A stretch of 64,000 nucleotides of DNA from Agromyces sp. S2-1-8 (GCF_021129215.1 NZ_JAJOLP010000001.1:124001-188000); one strand, 5' to 3'. Positions 8,592 through 18,760 are shown, numbered from the stretch's first letter. Program-made: numbers and translations. The notes: a model not told the origin generated them from the sequence alone.

Positions 8592-8810
8592 TCACCGCCC
8601 GCGATCGGATGGCACGGGGTCGTGCAACGTGTCCATCCAGCTGAGCACCTCGGAGGCCCGATACCTGATCTCGCGCCCGACAAGGATGCCGGCAGGTCCC
8701 CTGCCTGCAGCGCGCAGGTCGTAGATCGCCTGTACGTGCACGACGAGTTCGCTGGTCGTGGGGACCGGCTCGAGGCCGAGTCCGGAGAGTCGTTCGGTGT
8801 CCATGACCAT
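8592..8810 (-). CDS. excisionase-like helix-turn-helix protein
   Basis: A 72-residue protein ending exactly where the integrase GTG begins. TTSELVVHVQAIYDLRAAG, a GREIRYRASEVLSWMD turn and a final helix match the small winged-helix domain of excisionases and recombination directionality factors. Two ATG codons are possible (8810 and 8804), and the frame is open farther up. The order tRNA, xis, int is classic for integrative elements inserted in a tRNA gene. Confidence 0.65.
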   Translation of the reverse strand: MVMDTERLSGLGLEPVPTTSELVVHVQAIYDLRAAGRGPAGILVGREIRYRASEVLSWMDTLHDPVPSDRGR

Positions 8811-8820
8811 AGGTGCACCA

Positions 8821-8847
8821 AGCCGTCCCAAGCGATTCGGGACGGCT
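8821..8847. repeat. 9-bp inverted repeat upstream of the excisionase gene
   Basis: AGCCGTCCC (8821-8829) and GGGACGGCT (8839-8847) form a perfect stem around a 9-base loop, just before the excisionase start. It may be an operator or an accessory recombination site. Confidence 0.4.
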
Positions 8848-8948
8848 CGAACACCTTCCCCATTGAGGCCCGCTGAACGCGGCCGTCGACGGAAAAGCGT
8901 TGAATACACGTTGAACTCGTCGAGTCCTTGCCCTTCGATAGGACAAGA

Positions 8949-8975
8949 AACCCCAGATCAACCCCAGATTTCTGG
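8949..8975. other. candidate attachment-site flank at the tRNA-Met 3' end
   Basis: AACCCCAGAT occurs twice in tandem (8949-8958 and 8960-8969). The second copy runs into CCAGA-TT-TCTGG, whose right arm is the CCA end of tRNA-Met. Short direct repeats beside a tRNA 3' end with an adjacent int/xis pair are what integrase arm sites look like. I could not find a duplicated tRNA end elsewhere in the window, so the far att site is probably upstream of base 1 or lost. Confidence 0.4.
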
Positions 8976-9049
8976 TAGCGAGGGCGGGACTCGAACCCGC
9001 GACACCACGATTATGAGCCGTGTGCTCTAACCACCTGAGCTACCCCGCC
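8973..9049 (-). tRNA. tRNA-Met (CAT anticodon)
   Basis: A 77-base cloverleaf including an encoded CCA. The acceptor arm pairs GGCGGGG with CCTCGCT (with G-T pairs). The anticodon stem CACGG/TCGTG closes the loop CTCATAA, and the T arm is GCGGGTTCGAGTCCCGC. The anticodon CAT and the ordinary first base pair suggest elongator Met; a CAT tRNA modified to read Ile cannot be excluded from sequence alone. Its 3' end faces the integrase element. Confidence 0.93.
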
Positions 9050-9093
9050 GCGAGGCTTCCGGCCGAAACGCGAACGCTCGAACCGAGAACCAG

Positions 9094-9165
<72 letters not shown>

Positions 9166-9295
9166 GTGTGCCGAGAATCGACAACCAGACGAGGATATCA
9201 CCTCTCGAGGGGTGCTTCGTACCACCGGGCGACATGACGCCGGGCATCGTCGCCGAGGCTCGCGCGCGGTGCCCGACCGCCGTCCGCGCCGCGGC

Positions 9296-11203
9296 TCACG
9301 AGCCCGGCGCCACCACTCCCGGCAGCGCCCACACGGCGAACGACGGACCGTCGGCCGAGAGCACGACCCCGCCCTCGGATGTCTCGAGCCCCGCCATTCC
9401 GTACAGGCGAGCTGCGGCATCCGCACCGGTCACCGCGCCGGCCGCGAACGACAGCGTCGCCGCCGCGCGCGAGGCGAAGACGAGCACGGATGCCTCGGCC
9501 GATTCGCGCACGAACGCCACCGCGTCGTCGCCGACCGCGAGCCAGCGGATGCCGCCCGTCGCGAGCACCGGATGCTCGCGACGCAGTGCGATGAGCTCGC
9601 GATAGGCCGCGAGCACCGGCGCGACCTCGGGGTCGCCTTCGCTCCCCCACGGCATCGGCGTGCGCGAGGCCTCTCCGTCGACGCCGGTGAGGCCGAACTC
9701 GTCGCCCGCCCAGACCACGGGCACGCCCGGCATCGTCACCGCGAGCCCGAACGCCACCGGCGCGGTGGCGGGCCGCGCGTGCGTCGCGAAGCGCGGGGTG
9801 TCGTGCGTGTCGAGGGCGTTCATGGTGCCGAGGCGGGTGCGCCACGGATAGCCGGCGGCGAAGCGCAGGTGCGCCTCGACGAATTGGCCCCCGGTGAACG
9901 TCGGCACTCGGCCGAGCGCGAAGCCGATGCCGCCGCCGGCCGGGCTGCCCGGCTCCTGCAGCCAGCTCCAGAGGGGGCGGGTGAACGGCGCGTACGTCAT
10001 CGCCCCGTGCCATGCGTCGCCCTGGAAGTCGTCGGCGCCGTCGTTCGTCGACTCGCCGATGAGCATCGTGTCGGGATCGACCTCGAGCATCGTGCGCCGG
10101 ATCGCCGCGCGCACCTCGGCATTGAGGTCGACGTCGCCGAGGCGCCCGGTCATGTTCGCGACGTCGATGCGCCAGCCGTCGAGCGAGTACGGCGCCTTCA
10201 GGTACTTCGCGACGACGGAGTCGGGGCCCTCGACGAAGCGGCGACGCAGCTCGCCCGACGACCAGTCGAACTTCGGCAGGCTCGGCACCCCGAGCCACGA
10301 TTCGTAGCCGTGACCGCCCTCGGCCCGGTCGTCGCGGAAGTAGTAGAACTCGCGCTCGGCCGACCCGTGGTCGGCCTGCGCCTCGCGGAACCACTCGTGC
10401 GCATCGCCGGAGTGGTTCGACGTGAGGTCGCCGATGACGCGGATGCCTCGGGCATGCGCCGCCTCGACGAGCCGCACGAGCGCGTCGTCGCCGCCGAGCA
10501 GGTCGTCGACGCGGTCGAACGTCGACGCGTCGTAGCGGTGGTTCGACCGAGCCGGGAAGACCGGCGTCAGGTACAGGAGGTTCACGCCGAGCCCGGCGAG
10601 GTGGTCGAGCTTCTCGCGCACCCCGTCGAGGTCGCCGCCGAACACCTGCTTCGACCGCCCCGGCGGAACCGGGTCGAGCGCGTCGCCCCATTCGGCGGCG
10701 ATCGCCCACTCGGGCAGCTCGCCCCGCTCGCTGAGCTCGTCGAAGGGCGCCCGCTGCGACTTCGCGAACCGGTCGGGGAACACCTGGTACAGCACGCTCT
10801 CGGCGACCCAGTCGGGCGCGGCGGCATGCGCGACGAGCTTGAAGTCGTCGCGGTCGCGCGTCTCGACGCCCGACAGCCCGACCTGGTTCAGCCAGTGCTG
10901 CCGCCCGTCGTCGCCGACGAGGAGCCACCGGTAGCCGTGCACCGGGTTCTCGACCTCGACCTCGGCCTCCCACCACGACCAGCCGTCGACGGCGGATGCC
11001 TCGGACACGAGCCGCGCCTCGTCGAACCGCGGCTCGCGGTTCGGGTTGGAGCGCGTGCCGACCCACGCGAGCCCGCCGATCGGCGTGCCGTCGGCGGCGA
11101 CCGCGCCCTCGGGCACGCGCAGCCTGACGCGCACGGTCTCGCCGAGCGCGGGGCTCTGCGTCGAGACGTGCAGCGGCGATCCGTCGTGGTGGGGCGTCAG
11201 CAT
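9296..11203 (-). CDS. GH13 alpha-glycosidase, cyclomaltodextrinase/neopullulanase-like
   Basis: A 635-residue cytoplasmic protein with no signal peptide. An N-terminal CBM34-like beta domain (YRWLLVGDDGRQHWLNQVG) precedes the GH13 barrel. Catalytic residues are visible in GWRIDVANM (nucleophile Asp), LIGEST (acid Glu) and ALDTHDTPR (His-Asp). The ATG at 11203 follows AGAGGA. It is the last gene of the malEFG-GH13 run but is separated from malG by 160 bp that hold a palindromic repeat. It would degrade imported maltodextrins or cyclodextrins. Confidence 0.85.
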   Translation of the reverse strand: MLTPHHDGSPLHVSTQSPALGETVRVRLRVPEGAVAADGTPIGGLAWVGTRSNPNREPRFDEARLVSEASAVDGWSWWEAEVEVENPVHGYRWLLVGDDGRQHWLNQVGLSGVETRDRDDFKLVAHAAAPDWVAESVLYQVFPDRFAKSQRAPFDELSERGELPEWAIAAEWGDALDPVPPGRSKQVFGGDLDGVREKLDHLAGLGVNLLYLTPVFPARSNHRYDASTFDRVDDLLGGDDALVRLVEAAHARGIRVIGDLTSNHSGDAHEWFREAQADHGSAEREFYYFRDDRAEGGHGYESWLGVPSLPKFDWSSGELRRRFVEGPDSVVAKYLKAPYSLDGWRIDVANMTGRLGDVDLNAEVRAAIRRTMLEVDPDTMLIGESTNDGADDFQGDAWHGAMTYAPFTRPLWSWLQEPGSPAGGGIGFALGRVPTFTGGQFVEAHLRFAAGYPWRTRLGTMNALDTHDTPRFATHARPATAPVAFGLAVTMPGVPVVWAGDEFGLTGVDGEASRTPMPWGSEGDPEVAPVLAAYRELIALRREHPVLATGGIRWLAVGDDAVAFVRESAEASVLVFASRAAATLSFAAGAVTGADAAARLYGMAGLETSEGGVVLSADGPSFAVWALPGVVAPGS

Positions 11204-11291
11204 GGAGGCATCCTCTCGTAGGCCACTGTCAGAGCCGCGGAGCGCGACTCCGGCGGGGGTCGGCCGGCGCCGAGGCATCCACGATGATTCG

Positions 11292-11347
11292 ACAGGATGA
11301 GCCGGCCGACACCGCCGTATGCGCGGGTACCGACCGGCTCATCCTGT
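11292..11347. repeat. ~60-bp palindromic repeat, copy 1
   Basis: Arms ACAGGATGAGCCGG and CCGGCTCATCCTGT are perfectly complementary over 14 bp around a 28-base loop. It lies just after malG and may end its transcript. It is the same family as the copies at 17.5-18.9 kb. Confidence 0.75.
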
Positions 11348-11363
11348 AAGTCGTCCTCAGTCC

Positions 11364-12388
11364 CTACTTCACCGCGCCCGCGGTCAGCCCGCCGACGATG
11401 TACTTCTGCAGGAAGAGGAAGAGTGCCACGACCGGCAGCGCCGCCATCACTGCGCCGGCCGAGAACGCGCTCCAGTCGGCGTAGCGCGGGTTCGACACGA
11501 GCTTCGTGAGGCCCACGGCGAGCGTCTGCTTCTCGGTGTCGACGAGCAGCACGGATGCCACGACGAACTCGTTCACCGAGGCGATGAACGACAGCAGCGC
11601 GACGACCGCGAGGATGGGCGCGACGAGCCGCAGGATGATCGTGAAGAAGATGCGCGCATGGCCCGCGCCGTCGAGCTTCGCGGCCTCGTCGATCGACGCC
11701 GGCACCGTGTTGAAGAAGCCGTACATGAGGTAGGTGTTCACGCCGAGCGCGCCGCCGAGGTAGACCATGATGAGGCCCACGTGCGTGTTCAGGCCGATCG
11801 CCGGGAACAGGTCGCCGATCGACGACATCAGCAGGAAGATCGCGACGACCGCGAGCAGCTGCGGGAACATCTGCACCACGACGATCGAGATGAGCCCGAA
11901 CCGGCGTCCGGTGAATCGCATGCGCGAGAACGAGTACGCGGCGAGCGCCCCGAGGAACACGGTGCACACGGCCGTGATGCCCGCGATGATGAGCGTGTTG
12001 CCGAACCAGGTCGTGAACGGCACCTGCGGGTCGGTGAGGATCCGCACGTAGCTGTCGAGCCCGATCTGCGAGAACAGCGCGTTCGAGCCGGTCAGCGTGC
12101 CGTGCGGGTTGAGCGACGACGACACCACGAACATGATCGGGAACAGCGCGAACACGACCATGATGACGCCGACGACGTGCCGCCAGCCGGTCGCCCAGAA
12201 CCAGCGGCTGAAGTTGAACGGCCGCTTGGGCAGCTCGACGGGCGAACCGCCGCCGGGGCCGCCGACCGACGCGTGGGCGCGGGTCGAGGCATCCATCTCC
12301 TCCATCTCGGCGACGGCGAGCCCGACGCCCGTGGGTGCGACGACGCCGGGGCCGGGAACCGACCCGGGCTTGACCTTGCGAGCGGCCA

Positions 12389-12389
<1 letters not shown>
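11364..12389 (-). CDS. malG: maltodextrin ABC transporter permease MalG
   Basis: A 341-residue permease with a ~60-residue hydrophilic N-terminal tail and six membrane segments. The cytoplasmic EAA loop reads EAAKLDGAGHARIFFTIILR, and the C-terminus is near YIVGGLTAGAVK, as in MalG. The ATG at 12389 overlaps the malF stop by one base (TGATG). Together with MalF and MalE it would import maltose and maltodextrins; the shared ATPase (MsmK/MalK type) is usually encoded elsewhere in actinobacteria and is absent here. Confidence 0.88.
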
Positions 12390-14008
<1,619 letters not shown>

Positions 14009-14052
14009 GATTGCCTGGTCTTTCGTGTCGCGTCTGGGATGAACGGAACCGC

Positions 14053-14137
14053 CGGTCGAGTAGCACCCGACGAAGGAGGACGCGCATCGAGACCACGTGA
14101 GGTGGTCTCGATGCGCTCCTTCGTCGCTACTCGACCG
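14053..14137. repeat. large imperfect inverted repeat between malE and malF
   Basis: GGTCGAGTAGC near 14055 pairs with GCTACTCGACC ending at 14136, and the inner arms GCATCGAGACCAC and GTGGTCTCGATGC are perfect over 13 bp around a 5-base loop. It fills almost all of the 142-bp gap. It could be a REP-like element that attenuates or stabilises the mRNA so that malE is made in excess over the permeases. Confidence 0.7.
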
Positions 14138-14150
14138 ACGGAGTCACCGA

Positions 14151-15386
14151 TCAGCCGGCGTCGATCGCCGCCTGCACGTCGGAGGCGAGCTTCTGCCACG
14201 TCGCGACCGGGTCGGCCCCGTTGATGATGGCGGCCTCGGCGATGCCCCAGTACTGCCACACCTGGCCCATGGCCGGGATGGCCGGCATCGGCACGGCGTC
14301 GGCGCCGACGGTCGCGAAGCCCGCGACGATCGGGTCGCTCGAGGCGGTCTCGGCGGCGGCGGTGAGCGCGGGCAGGACGTTGCCGGCCTTGAACAGCTCG
14401 AGCTGCACGTCCTCGGTGCCGATGTAGTTCACGAGGAAGTCGTTCGCGGCGACCTTGTTCTTCGACTCGGCCGAGACGAAGAAGCCCTTGACGCCGGCGA
14501 ACGGCTGGGCGACCTCGCTGGTCGGGCTGGGGATCGGGTCGATCGCGACGTTGATGCCGGCGTCGACGGCCGCGCCGACGTTCCACGGGCCGGTCAGCCA
14601 GAAGGCCGCCTTGCCGGTCGTGAACGCGTCCTTCGCGATGTCGCCGTCGATGTCGGTGTTGAACGCGCCGGTGCCGTTCTTGCCCTGCGAGCCGAGCCAG
14701 GTGGCGAACTGCTCGCCGCCCGAGTTGCCGAGCTGCAGGTCGTCGGGGTTGTAGCCCTCGGCGTCGCTGCCGAACACGGGGGCGCCGAACGCGGTCTGGA
14801 AGGGGTAGAGGTGGTACGGGTTGCCCTCGGCGCCCTGCTCGACGACGAACGGCTGGGTGAGGCCGGCGGCCTTGCCCTTCGCGAGCATGTCGTCGAAGCT
14901 CGAGGCGGGCTCGGGCACGAGGTCGGCGTTGCGCAGCATCGCGAGGTTCTCGACGGCGTAGGGCAGCATGTAGACGGTGCCCTCGTAGGTCGAGGCGTCG
15001 ATCGCCACCTGGAGGTAGTCGGCTGCCGAGTCGCCGAGCTCGAGCGGCGCCACGACGCCGTTCGTCGAGAGCTCGCCGAGCCAGTCGTGTGCGCCCATGA
15101 CGACGTCGGGGCCCTTGCCGGTCGGAACCTGCTGGATGAAGTCGCTCTTGATGTCGGCGTTGTCCTTGCCGACGAGCTTGACCTCGATGCCGGTCTTGTC
15201 CTGGTACGCCTCGGCCGCGCCCTTCAGCGCGTCCACGCGCTCGGCGTCGACCCAGACCGTGAGCGAACCGCTCGCGCTCGACTTGTCGTCCGAACCGCTG
15301 CCGCTGCCCGCGCAACCGGCGAGTCCGAGAGCGGCGACGGCTGCGATCGCACCGGCCGCAAGCAGGCTCTTCCTGTTCACCCTCAT
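14151..15386 (-). CDS. malE: maltodextrin ABC transporter substrate-binding lipoprotein MalE
   Basis: A 411-residue lipoprotein. The signal peptide has the lipobox LGLAGC (Cys near residue 25), then a Ser/Gly linker and a periplasmic-binding fold beginning LTVWVDAERVDALKGAA, typical of MalE-type solute binders. AGAAGGA precedes the ATG at 15386. It is first in the malEFG operon and is transcribed from a promoter that carries a LacI-type operator. Confidence 0.9.
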   Translation of the reverse strand: MRVNRKSLLAAGAIAAVAALGLAGCAGSGSGSDDKSSASGSLTVWVDAERVDALKGAAEAYQDKTGIEVKLVGKDNADIKSDFIQQVPTGKGPDVVMGAHDWLGELSTNGVVAPLELGDSAADYLQVAIDASTYEGTVYMLPYAVENLAMLRNADLVPEPASSFDDMLAKGKAAGLTQPFVVEQGAEGNPYHLYPFQTAFGAPVFGSDAEGYNPDDLQLGNSGGEQFATWLGSQGKNGTGAFNTDIDGDIAKDAFTTGKAAFWLTGPWNVGAAVDAGINVAIDPIPSPTSEVAQPFAGVKGFFVSAESKNKVAANDFLVNYIGTEDVQLELFKAGNVLPALTAAAETASSDPIVAGFATVGADAVPMPAIPAMGQVWQYWGIAEAAIINGADPVATWQKLASDVQAAIDAG

Positions 15387-15484
15387 TGGTGTGTCCTTCT
15401 CAGTGTGCGTGAGATCGGCGCCTTCGCCGGTGGCTCTGATGCCGACCGCGCCCGAAAGGCCGTTCTGCAATTGACGCTCGCGAT

Positions 15485-15526
15485 TGCAAGCGATTACAGA
15501 TATACCTTGCGTTGCGCGCATTGCAA
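15485..15526 (-). promoter_or_regulatory. malE promoter with LacI-family operator
   Basis: Minus-strand TTGCAA (15526-15521) and TATATC (15504-15499) are 16 bases apart. TGCAAGCGATTACA (15485-15498) lies immediately downstream and matches the LacI-family pattern TGnAAnCGnTTnCA, well placed to block the polymerase. A second match lies in front of the divergent alpha-glucosidase. Confidence 0.6.
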
Positions 15527-15581
15527 AACCGGGATGCCGCGATCGATACCAGTTCGTGATGGTTGTGCGACTCGTGTGAAC

Positions 15582-15619
15582 TGCAAGCGTTTCCATCCGG
15601 TATGGAGATGTCGTACAGT
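15582..15619 (+). promoter_or_regulatory. alpha-glucosidase promoter with LacI-family operator
   Basis: TGCAAGCGTTTCCA (15582-15595) fits TGnAAnCGnTTnCA and overlaps a possible -35. TACAGT (15614-15619) ends only 7 bases before the ATG, so the transcript would be leaderless or nearly so. Confidence 0.5.
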
Positions 15620-15626
15620 TTCGGAC

Positions 15627-17450
15627 ATGACTTCCGAATGGTGGCGCACTGCCGCGATCTACCAGATCTACCCACGCTCCTTCGCCGACGCGAACGGCGA
15701 CGGCATGGGCGACCTGGCCGGCATCACCTCGCGCCTGGGCGCGCTCGAAGAGCTCGGCATCGACGCCATCTGGCTCTCGCCCTTCTACACCTCGCCCCAG
15801 AAGGACGCCGGCTACGACGTCGCCGACTACTGCGACGTCGACCCGCGCTTCGGCACCCTCGCCGACTTCGACGCCATGGTCGAAGCGGCGCACGCGCGAG
15901 GCATCCGCGTCATCGTCGACCTCGTGCCGAACCACTCGAGCGACCGCCACGAGTGGTTCCAGGCCGCCCTCGCCGCACCGGCCGGCAGCGCCGAGCGTGC
16001 GCGCTACCTGTTCCGCGACGGCCGCGGCCCCGGTGGCGACGAGCCGCCGAACAACTGGGAGTCGGTCTTCGGCGGCCCCGCGTGGACCCGCGTCAGCGAG
16101 GCCGACGGCACCCCCGGCCAGTGGTACCTGCACATCTTCGACTCGTCGCAGCCCGACTTCGACTGGACCAACGAAGAGGTGCGCGAGGAGTTCCGGCGCA
16201 TCCTGCGGTTCTGGCTCGACCGGGGCGTCGACGGCTTCCGGGTCGACGTCGCCCACGGCATGGTCAAGGCCGACGGCCTGCCCGACTACACCCCGCCCGC
16301 CGACGGCGGCAGCATGGGCGGCGCGGGTGGCGTCGCGGCCGACGCCCCTGCGGGCGCGGTCGCCATGGCGGCGGCCGGTGCGGGCGCGGCGGGGCTGCAC
16401 GACGTCGGCACGGCGCACGGCGCCGGCGCCGAGGCATCCGTCGGCGTGCCCCTCGAGCCCGAGATCTCGACCGAAGCCGACGACCTCGCCCCGTACTGGG
16501 CGCAGGAGGGCGTGCACGAGATCTTCCGCGACTGGCGCACGCTGCTCGACGAGTACCCGGGCGAGCGCATCCTCGCGGCCGAGGCGTGGGTCGACCCGCT
16601 CGCGAAGCTCGCGAACTGGGTGCGGCCCGACGAGATGCACCAGTCGTTCAACTTCGCCTACCTCGAGACGCCGTGGCAGGCCGATGCGCTGCGCCGCGTG
16701 ATCGACGACTCGCTCGCCGCGTTCGGCAGCGTCGGCGCCCCCTCGACGTGGGTGCTCTCGAACCACGACGTCGTGCGCCACGCGACGCGCCTCTCGGTCA
16801 CCGAGCCGAACCCGCAGGGCCACGGCCTCGGGCCGCGCTCGCGCGGCATCCCCGCCTACGCCGACGGCCTGCGCCGCGCCCGCGCCGCGACCGCGCTCAT
16901 GCTCGCGCTGCCCGGCTCGGCCTACCTCTACCAGGGCGAGGAGCTCGGCCTGCCCGAGGTCATCGACCTGCCCGACGACGCCCGGCAGGACCCGACGTGG
17001 TTCCGCACCGACCACGAGCGGTACGGCCGCGACGGATGCCGCGTTCCCCTGCCGTGGTCGTCTTCGGCACCGTCGTACGGCTTCGGGCCGACGGATGCCT
17101 CGTGGCTGCCGCAGCCCGCCCAATGGGCCGCGCTCGCGCGCGACGTGCAGCAGGGCGACCCCGACTCGACGCTCTCGCTCTACCGTTCGCTGCTCGCGCT
17201 GCGTCGGGAGCACGGGCTCGCGGCCGGGTCGCTCGAGTGGGTCTCGGCCGAGGGCGGTGCTGGTGCCGGTGCCGGTGCCGGTGCCGGTGCCGGTGTGCTC
17301 TCGTTCCGCAACGGCGACGTCGTCGTGGTCGCGAACACGGGCACGTCGCCCGTGACGCTGCCCGCGGGCGACGTGCTCGTCGCGAGCGGACCCGTCGACG
17401 AGGCATCCCGCCTGTTGCCGCCCGACACGACGGTCTGGCTGCGCGCGTAG
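15627..17450 (+). CDS. GH13 alpha-glucosidase / oligo-1,6-glucosidase
   Basis: A 607-residue cytoplasmic GH13 enzyme opening MTSEWWRTAAIYQIYPRSF. Conserved regions are visible: VDLVPNHSSD, DGFRVDVAHGM (nucleophile), ILAAEAW (acid Glu) and LSNHDVVRHATR. It would hydrolyse imported maltodextrins to glucose. Two oddities: a Gly/Ala-rich insertion of ~45 residues (about 225-270) inside the barrel after the nucleophile strand, and a GA dipeptide run near residue 545 encoded by a hexanucleotide repeat. It is divergent from malE and shares its control region. Confidence 0.87.
   Translation: MTSEWWRTAAIYQIYPRSFADANGDGMGDLAGITSRLGALEELGIDAIWLSPFYTSPQKDAGYDVADYCDVDPRFGTLADFDAMVEAAHARGIRVIVDLVPNHSSDRHEWFQAALAAPAGSAERARYLFRDGRGPGGDEPPNNWESVFGGPAWTRVSEADGTPGQWYLHIFDSSQPDFDWTNEEVREEFRRILRFWLDRGVDGFRVDVAHGMVKADGLPDYTPPADGGSMGGAGGVAADAPAGAVAMAAAGAGAAGLHDVGTAHGAGAEASVGVPLEPEISTEADDLAPYWAQEGVHEIFRDWRTLLDEYPGERILAAEAWVDPLAKLANWVRPDEMHQSFNFAYLETPWQADALRRVIDDSLAAFGSVGAPSTWVLSNHDVVRHATRLSVTEPNPQGHGLGPRSRGIPAYADGLRRARAATALMLALPGSAYLYQGEELGLPEVIDLPDDARQDPTWFRTDHERYGRDGCRVPLPWSSSAPSYGFGPTDASWLPQPAQWAALARDVQQGDPDSTLSLYRSLLALRREHGLAAGSLEWVSAEGGAGAGAGAGAGAGVLSFRNGDVVVVANTGTSPVTLPAGDVLVASGPVDEASRLLPPDTTVWLRA
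17256..17291 (+). repeat. GGTGCC hexanucleotide tandem repeat inside the alpha-glucosidase gene
   Basis: Six near-perfect units (first GGTGCT, then five GGTGCC) encode a Gly-Ala run and keep the frame. Such an array can expand or contract by slippage without frameshifting. Confidence 0.85.
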
Positions 17451-17482
17451 CGGGCCGCGCCGGGCGGGCGTTCGCGGCACAG

Positions 17483-17542
17483 TTGCAGGATCAGCCGACC
17501 GGCACACCCGAATACGGGCCTCCTGGCCGGCTCATCCTGTAA
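17483..17542. repeat. ~60-bp palindromic repeat, copy 2
   Basis: It starts TTGCAGGATCAGCCGACCGG and ends CCGGCTCATCCTGTAA, with largely complementary arms. It follows the alpha-glucosidase stop and may act as its terminator. Confidence 0.75.
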
Positions 17543-17596
17543 CCGGCCCAAGACTCGCCTTCGAGTGAGGGCACTGGGCGAGGCATCCCGGCCGAG

Positions 17597-17656
17597 TTGC
17601 AGGATCAGCCGACCGGCACACCCGCATGCCGGGCTGCCGACGGGAGAGTCCTGCAA
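17597..17656. repeat. ~60-bp palindromic repeat, copy 3
   Basis: The left arm is the same as copy 2 for 20 bases and more; the right arm is diverged and ends GAGTCCTGCAA. It lies between the convergent alpha-glucosidase and DUF559 genes. Confidence 0.65.
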
Positions 17657-17665
17657 CTTCGAACT

Positions 17666-18685
17666 TCAGCGACCTGCGAACTGCGCGGCGGGCGGGGCGT
17701 CGTCGTACCGGTCCAGCCGGCGCAGCGCAACGTCGAGACCGACGGACGGCGCGCTCCGCACGCCCCAGCGGTGCTCGCCGCGTGCGATGAGGGCGAGGAT
17801 GCCGCGGCTCGTGACCTCCCATTCGTCGACGACCATGCTGTAGCTCAACCGAAGCACGACGTACCCGCGCATCGCCAGCTCGAAGTCACGTCGCCGATCG
17901 TTCTCGAACTCCTCGCGGCCGGAGTGATGCCGCGACCCGTCGACCTCGATGACGAGCCGATCGCCGACGAGGAGGTCGACTCGCCCGACGCGCGCAATCG
18001 ACACCTGCGTGCGATGCGCGATGTTGCGCGCCCGCAGCAACAGTCGCACCTTCGTCTCGGTGCCCGACTCCGAGCCGTCGGAACAGCGATCGAGGATGCG
18101 ACGACGAGACGGGCCCGCCACCGCACGGATCTCTGCGAGCGCCACCTCGCCTCGCGCGAGCGCCGAGTCGACCGTGGCGATCACCGATGCCGTCGGTGTG
18201 CAATGCAGCATCTCGGCCAGCGCCACTGCCAGCGGATCACGCCCGCTTCGGATGGGAGGATCGGAGCGGTAGTGCACACAGACGTCGTCACGAGCCGCGT
18301 CGAGCGGAGCGGGAGGATTCGCTCGTGCCGTGGCGTTCGCCGCAGGGTCGTGCGGCGCGCCGGTGGCCGACGTCGGCGACTTCAGCCGTGAGGCCGAACG
18401 ATGCACGCGCACGTGCAGCACCTCGTCGGTGCCGACCTCCCAGAGCCCATGGATCTTCGCGACGGACGCGGCGGTCGCCGCGCCGCCGACGCGAACCGCC
18501 CGGACGACATCGGTCGGGGCATCCGGCACTGCATACCATCGCTGCCTGACGCGGAACACTGCCCCGTCGGCGACCGCGTCGCTCAGCTGGTCACGCCGGA
18601 TGCCGGCTGCATCGAGCTCTCGCACCGGGACTGCGCCACCGCTCCGCCGTATCCAGCCGGCCACCGTTCGAGAATCGTTCCGCAT
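17666..18685 (-). CDS. AbiEi-like / DUF559 endonuclease-fold protein
   Basis: A 339-residue protein with two parts. The N-terminal ~80 residues look like the winged-helix AbiEi antitoxin domain (GGAVPVRELDAAGIRRDQL, then FRVRQRWYAVPD). The C-terminal ~110 residues are a DUF559, Vsr-like PD-(D/E)xK fold, with VDLLVGDRLVIEVDG, a Glu in GTETKVRLLL and a final FELAMRGYVVLRLSY strand. The ATG at 18685 is preferred; the frame runs upstream only through a repeat copy. No partner toxin is adjacent. The biochemical role of this abundant actinobacterial family is not established; a paralogue lies at 40.7-41.7 kb. Confidence 0.7.
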   Translation of the reverse strand: MRNDSRTVAGWIRRSGGAVPVRELDAAGIRRDQLSDAVADGAVFRVRQRWYAVPDAPTDVVRAVRVGGAATAASVAKIHGLWEVGTDEVLHVRVHRSASRLKSPTSATGAPHDPAANATARANPPAPLDAARDDVCVHYRSDPPIRSGRDPLAVALAEMLHCTPTASVIATVDSALARGEVALAEIRAVAGPSRRRILDRCSDGSESGTETKVRLLLRARNIAHRTQVSIARVGRVDLLVGDRLVIEVDGSRHHSGREEFENDRRRDFELAMRGYVVLRLSYSMVVDEWEVTSRGILALIARGEHRWGVRSAPSVGLDVALRRLDRYDDAPPAAQFAGR

Positions 18686-18760
18686 CCGTCGAGTCTGCGG
18701 GCACGATGACGGGCTCGAGCGGGTGCATCCGAAACTGTGGACAACCCGGGCCGATCGAAG

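Noticed and set aside
14151..17507. Very long open frames opposite the malE and alpha-glucosidase genes
   Set aside because: They are antisense shadows: Arg/Ala/Gly-rich translations with no domain, opposite clear GH13 and MalE sequences.
17666..18685. A complete AbiE-type toxin-antitoxin pair
   Set aside because: Only the AbiEi-like domain is present, fused to DUF559; no nucleotidyltransferase toxin gene is adjacent.
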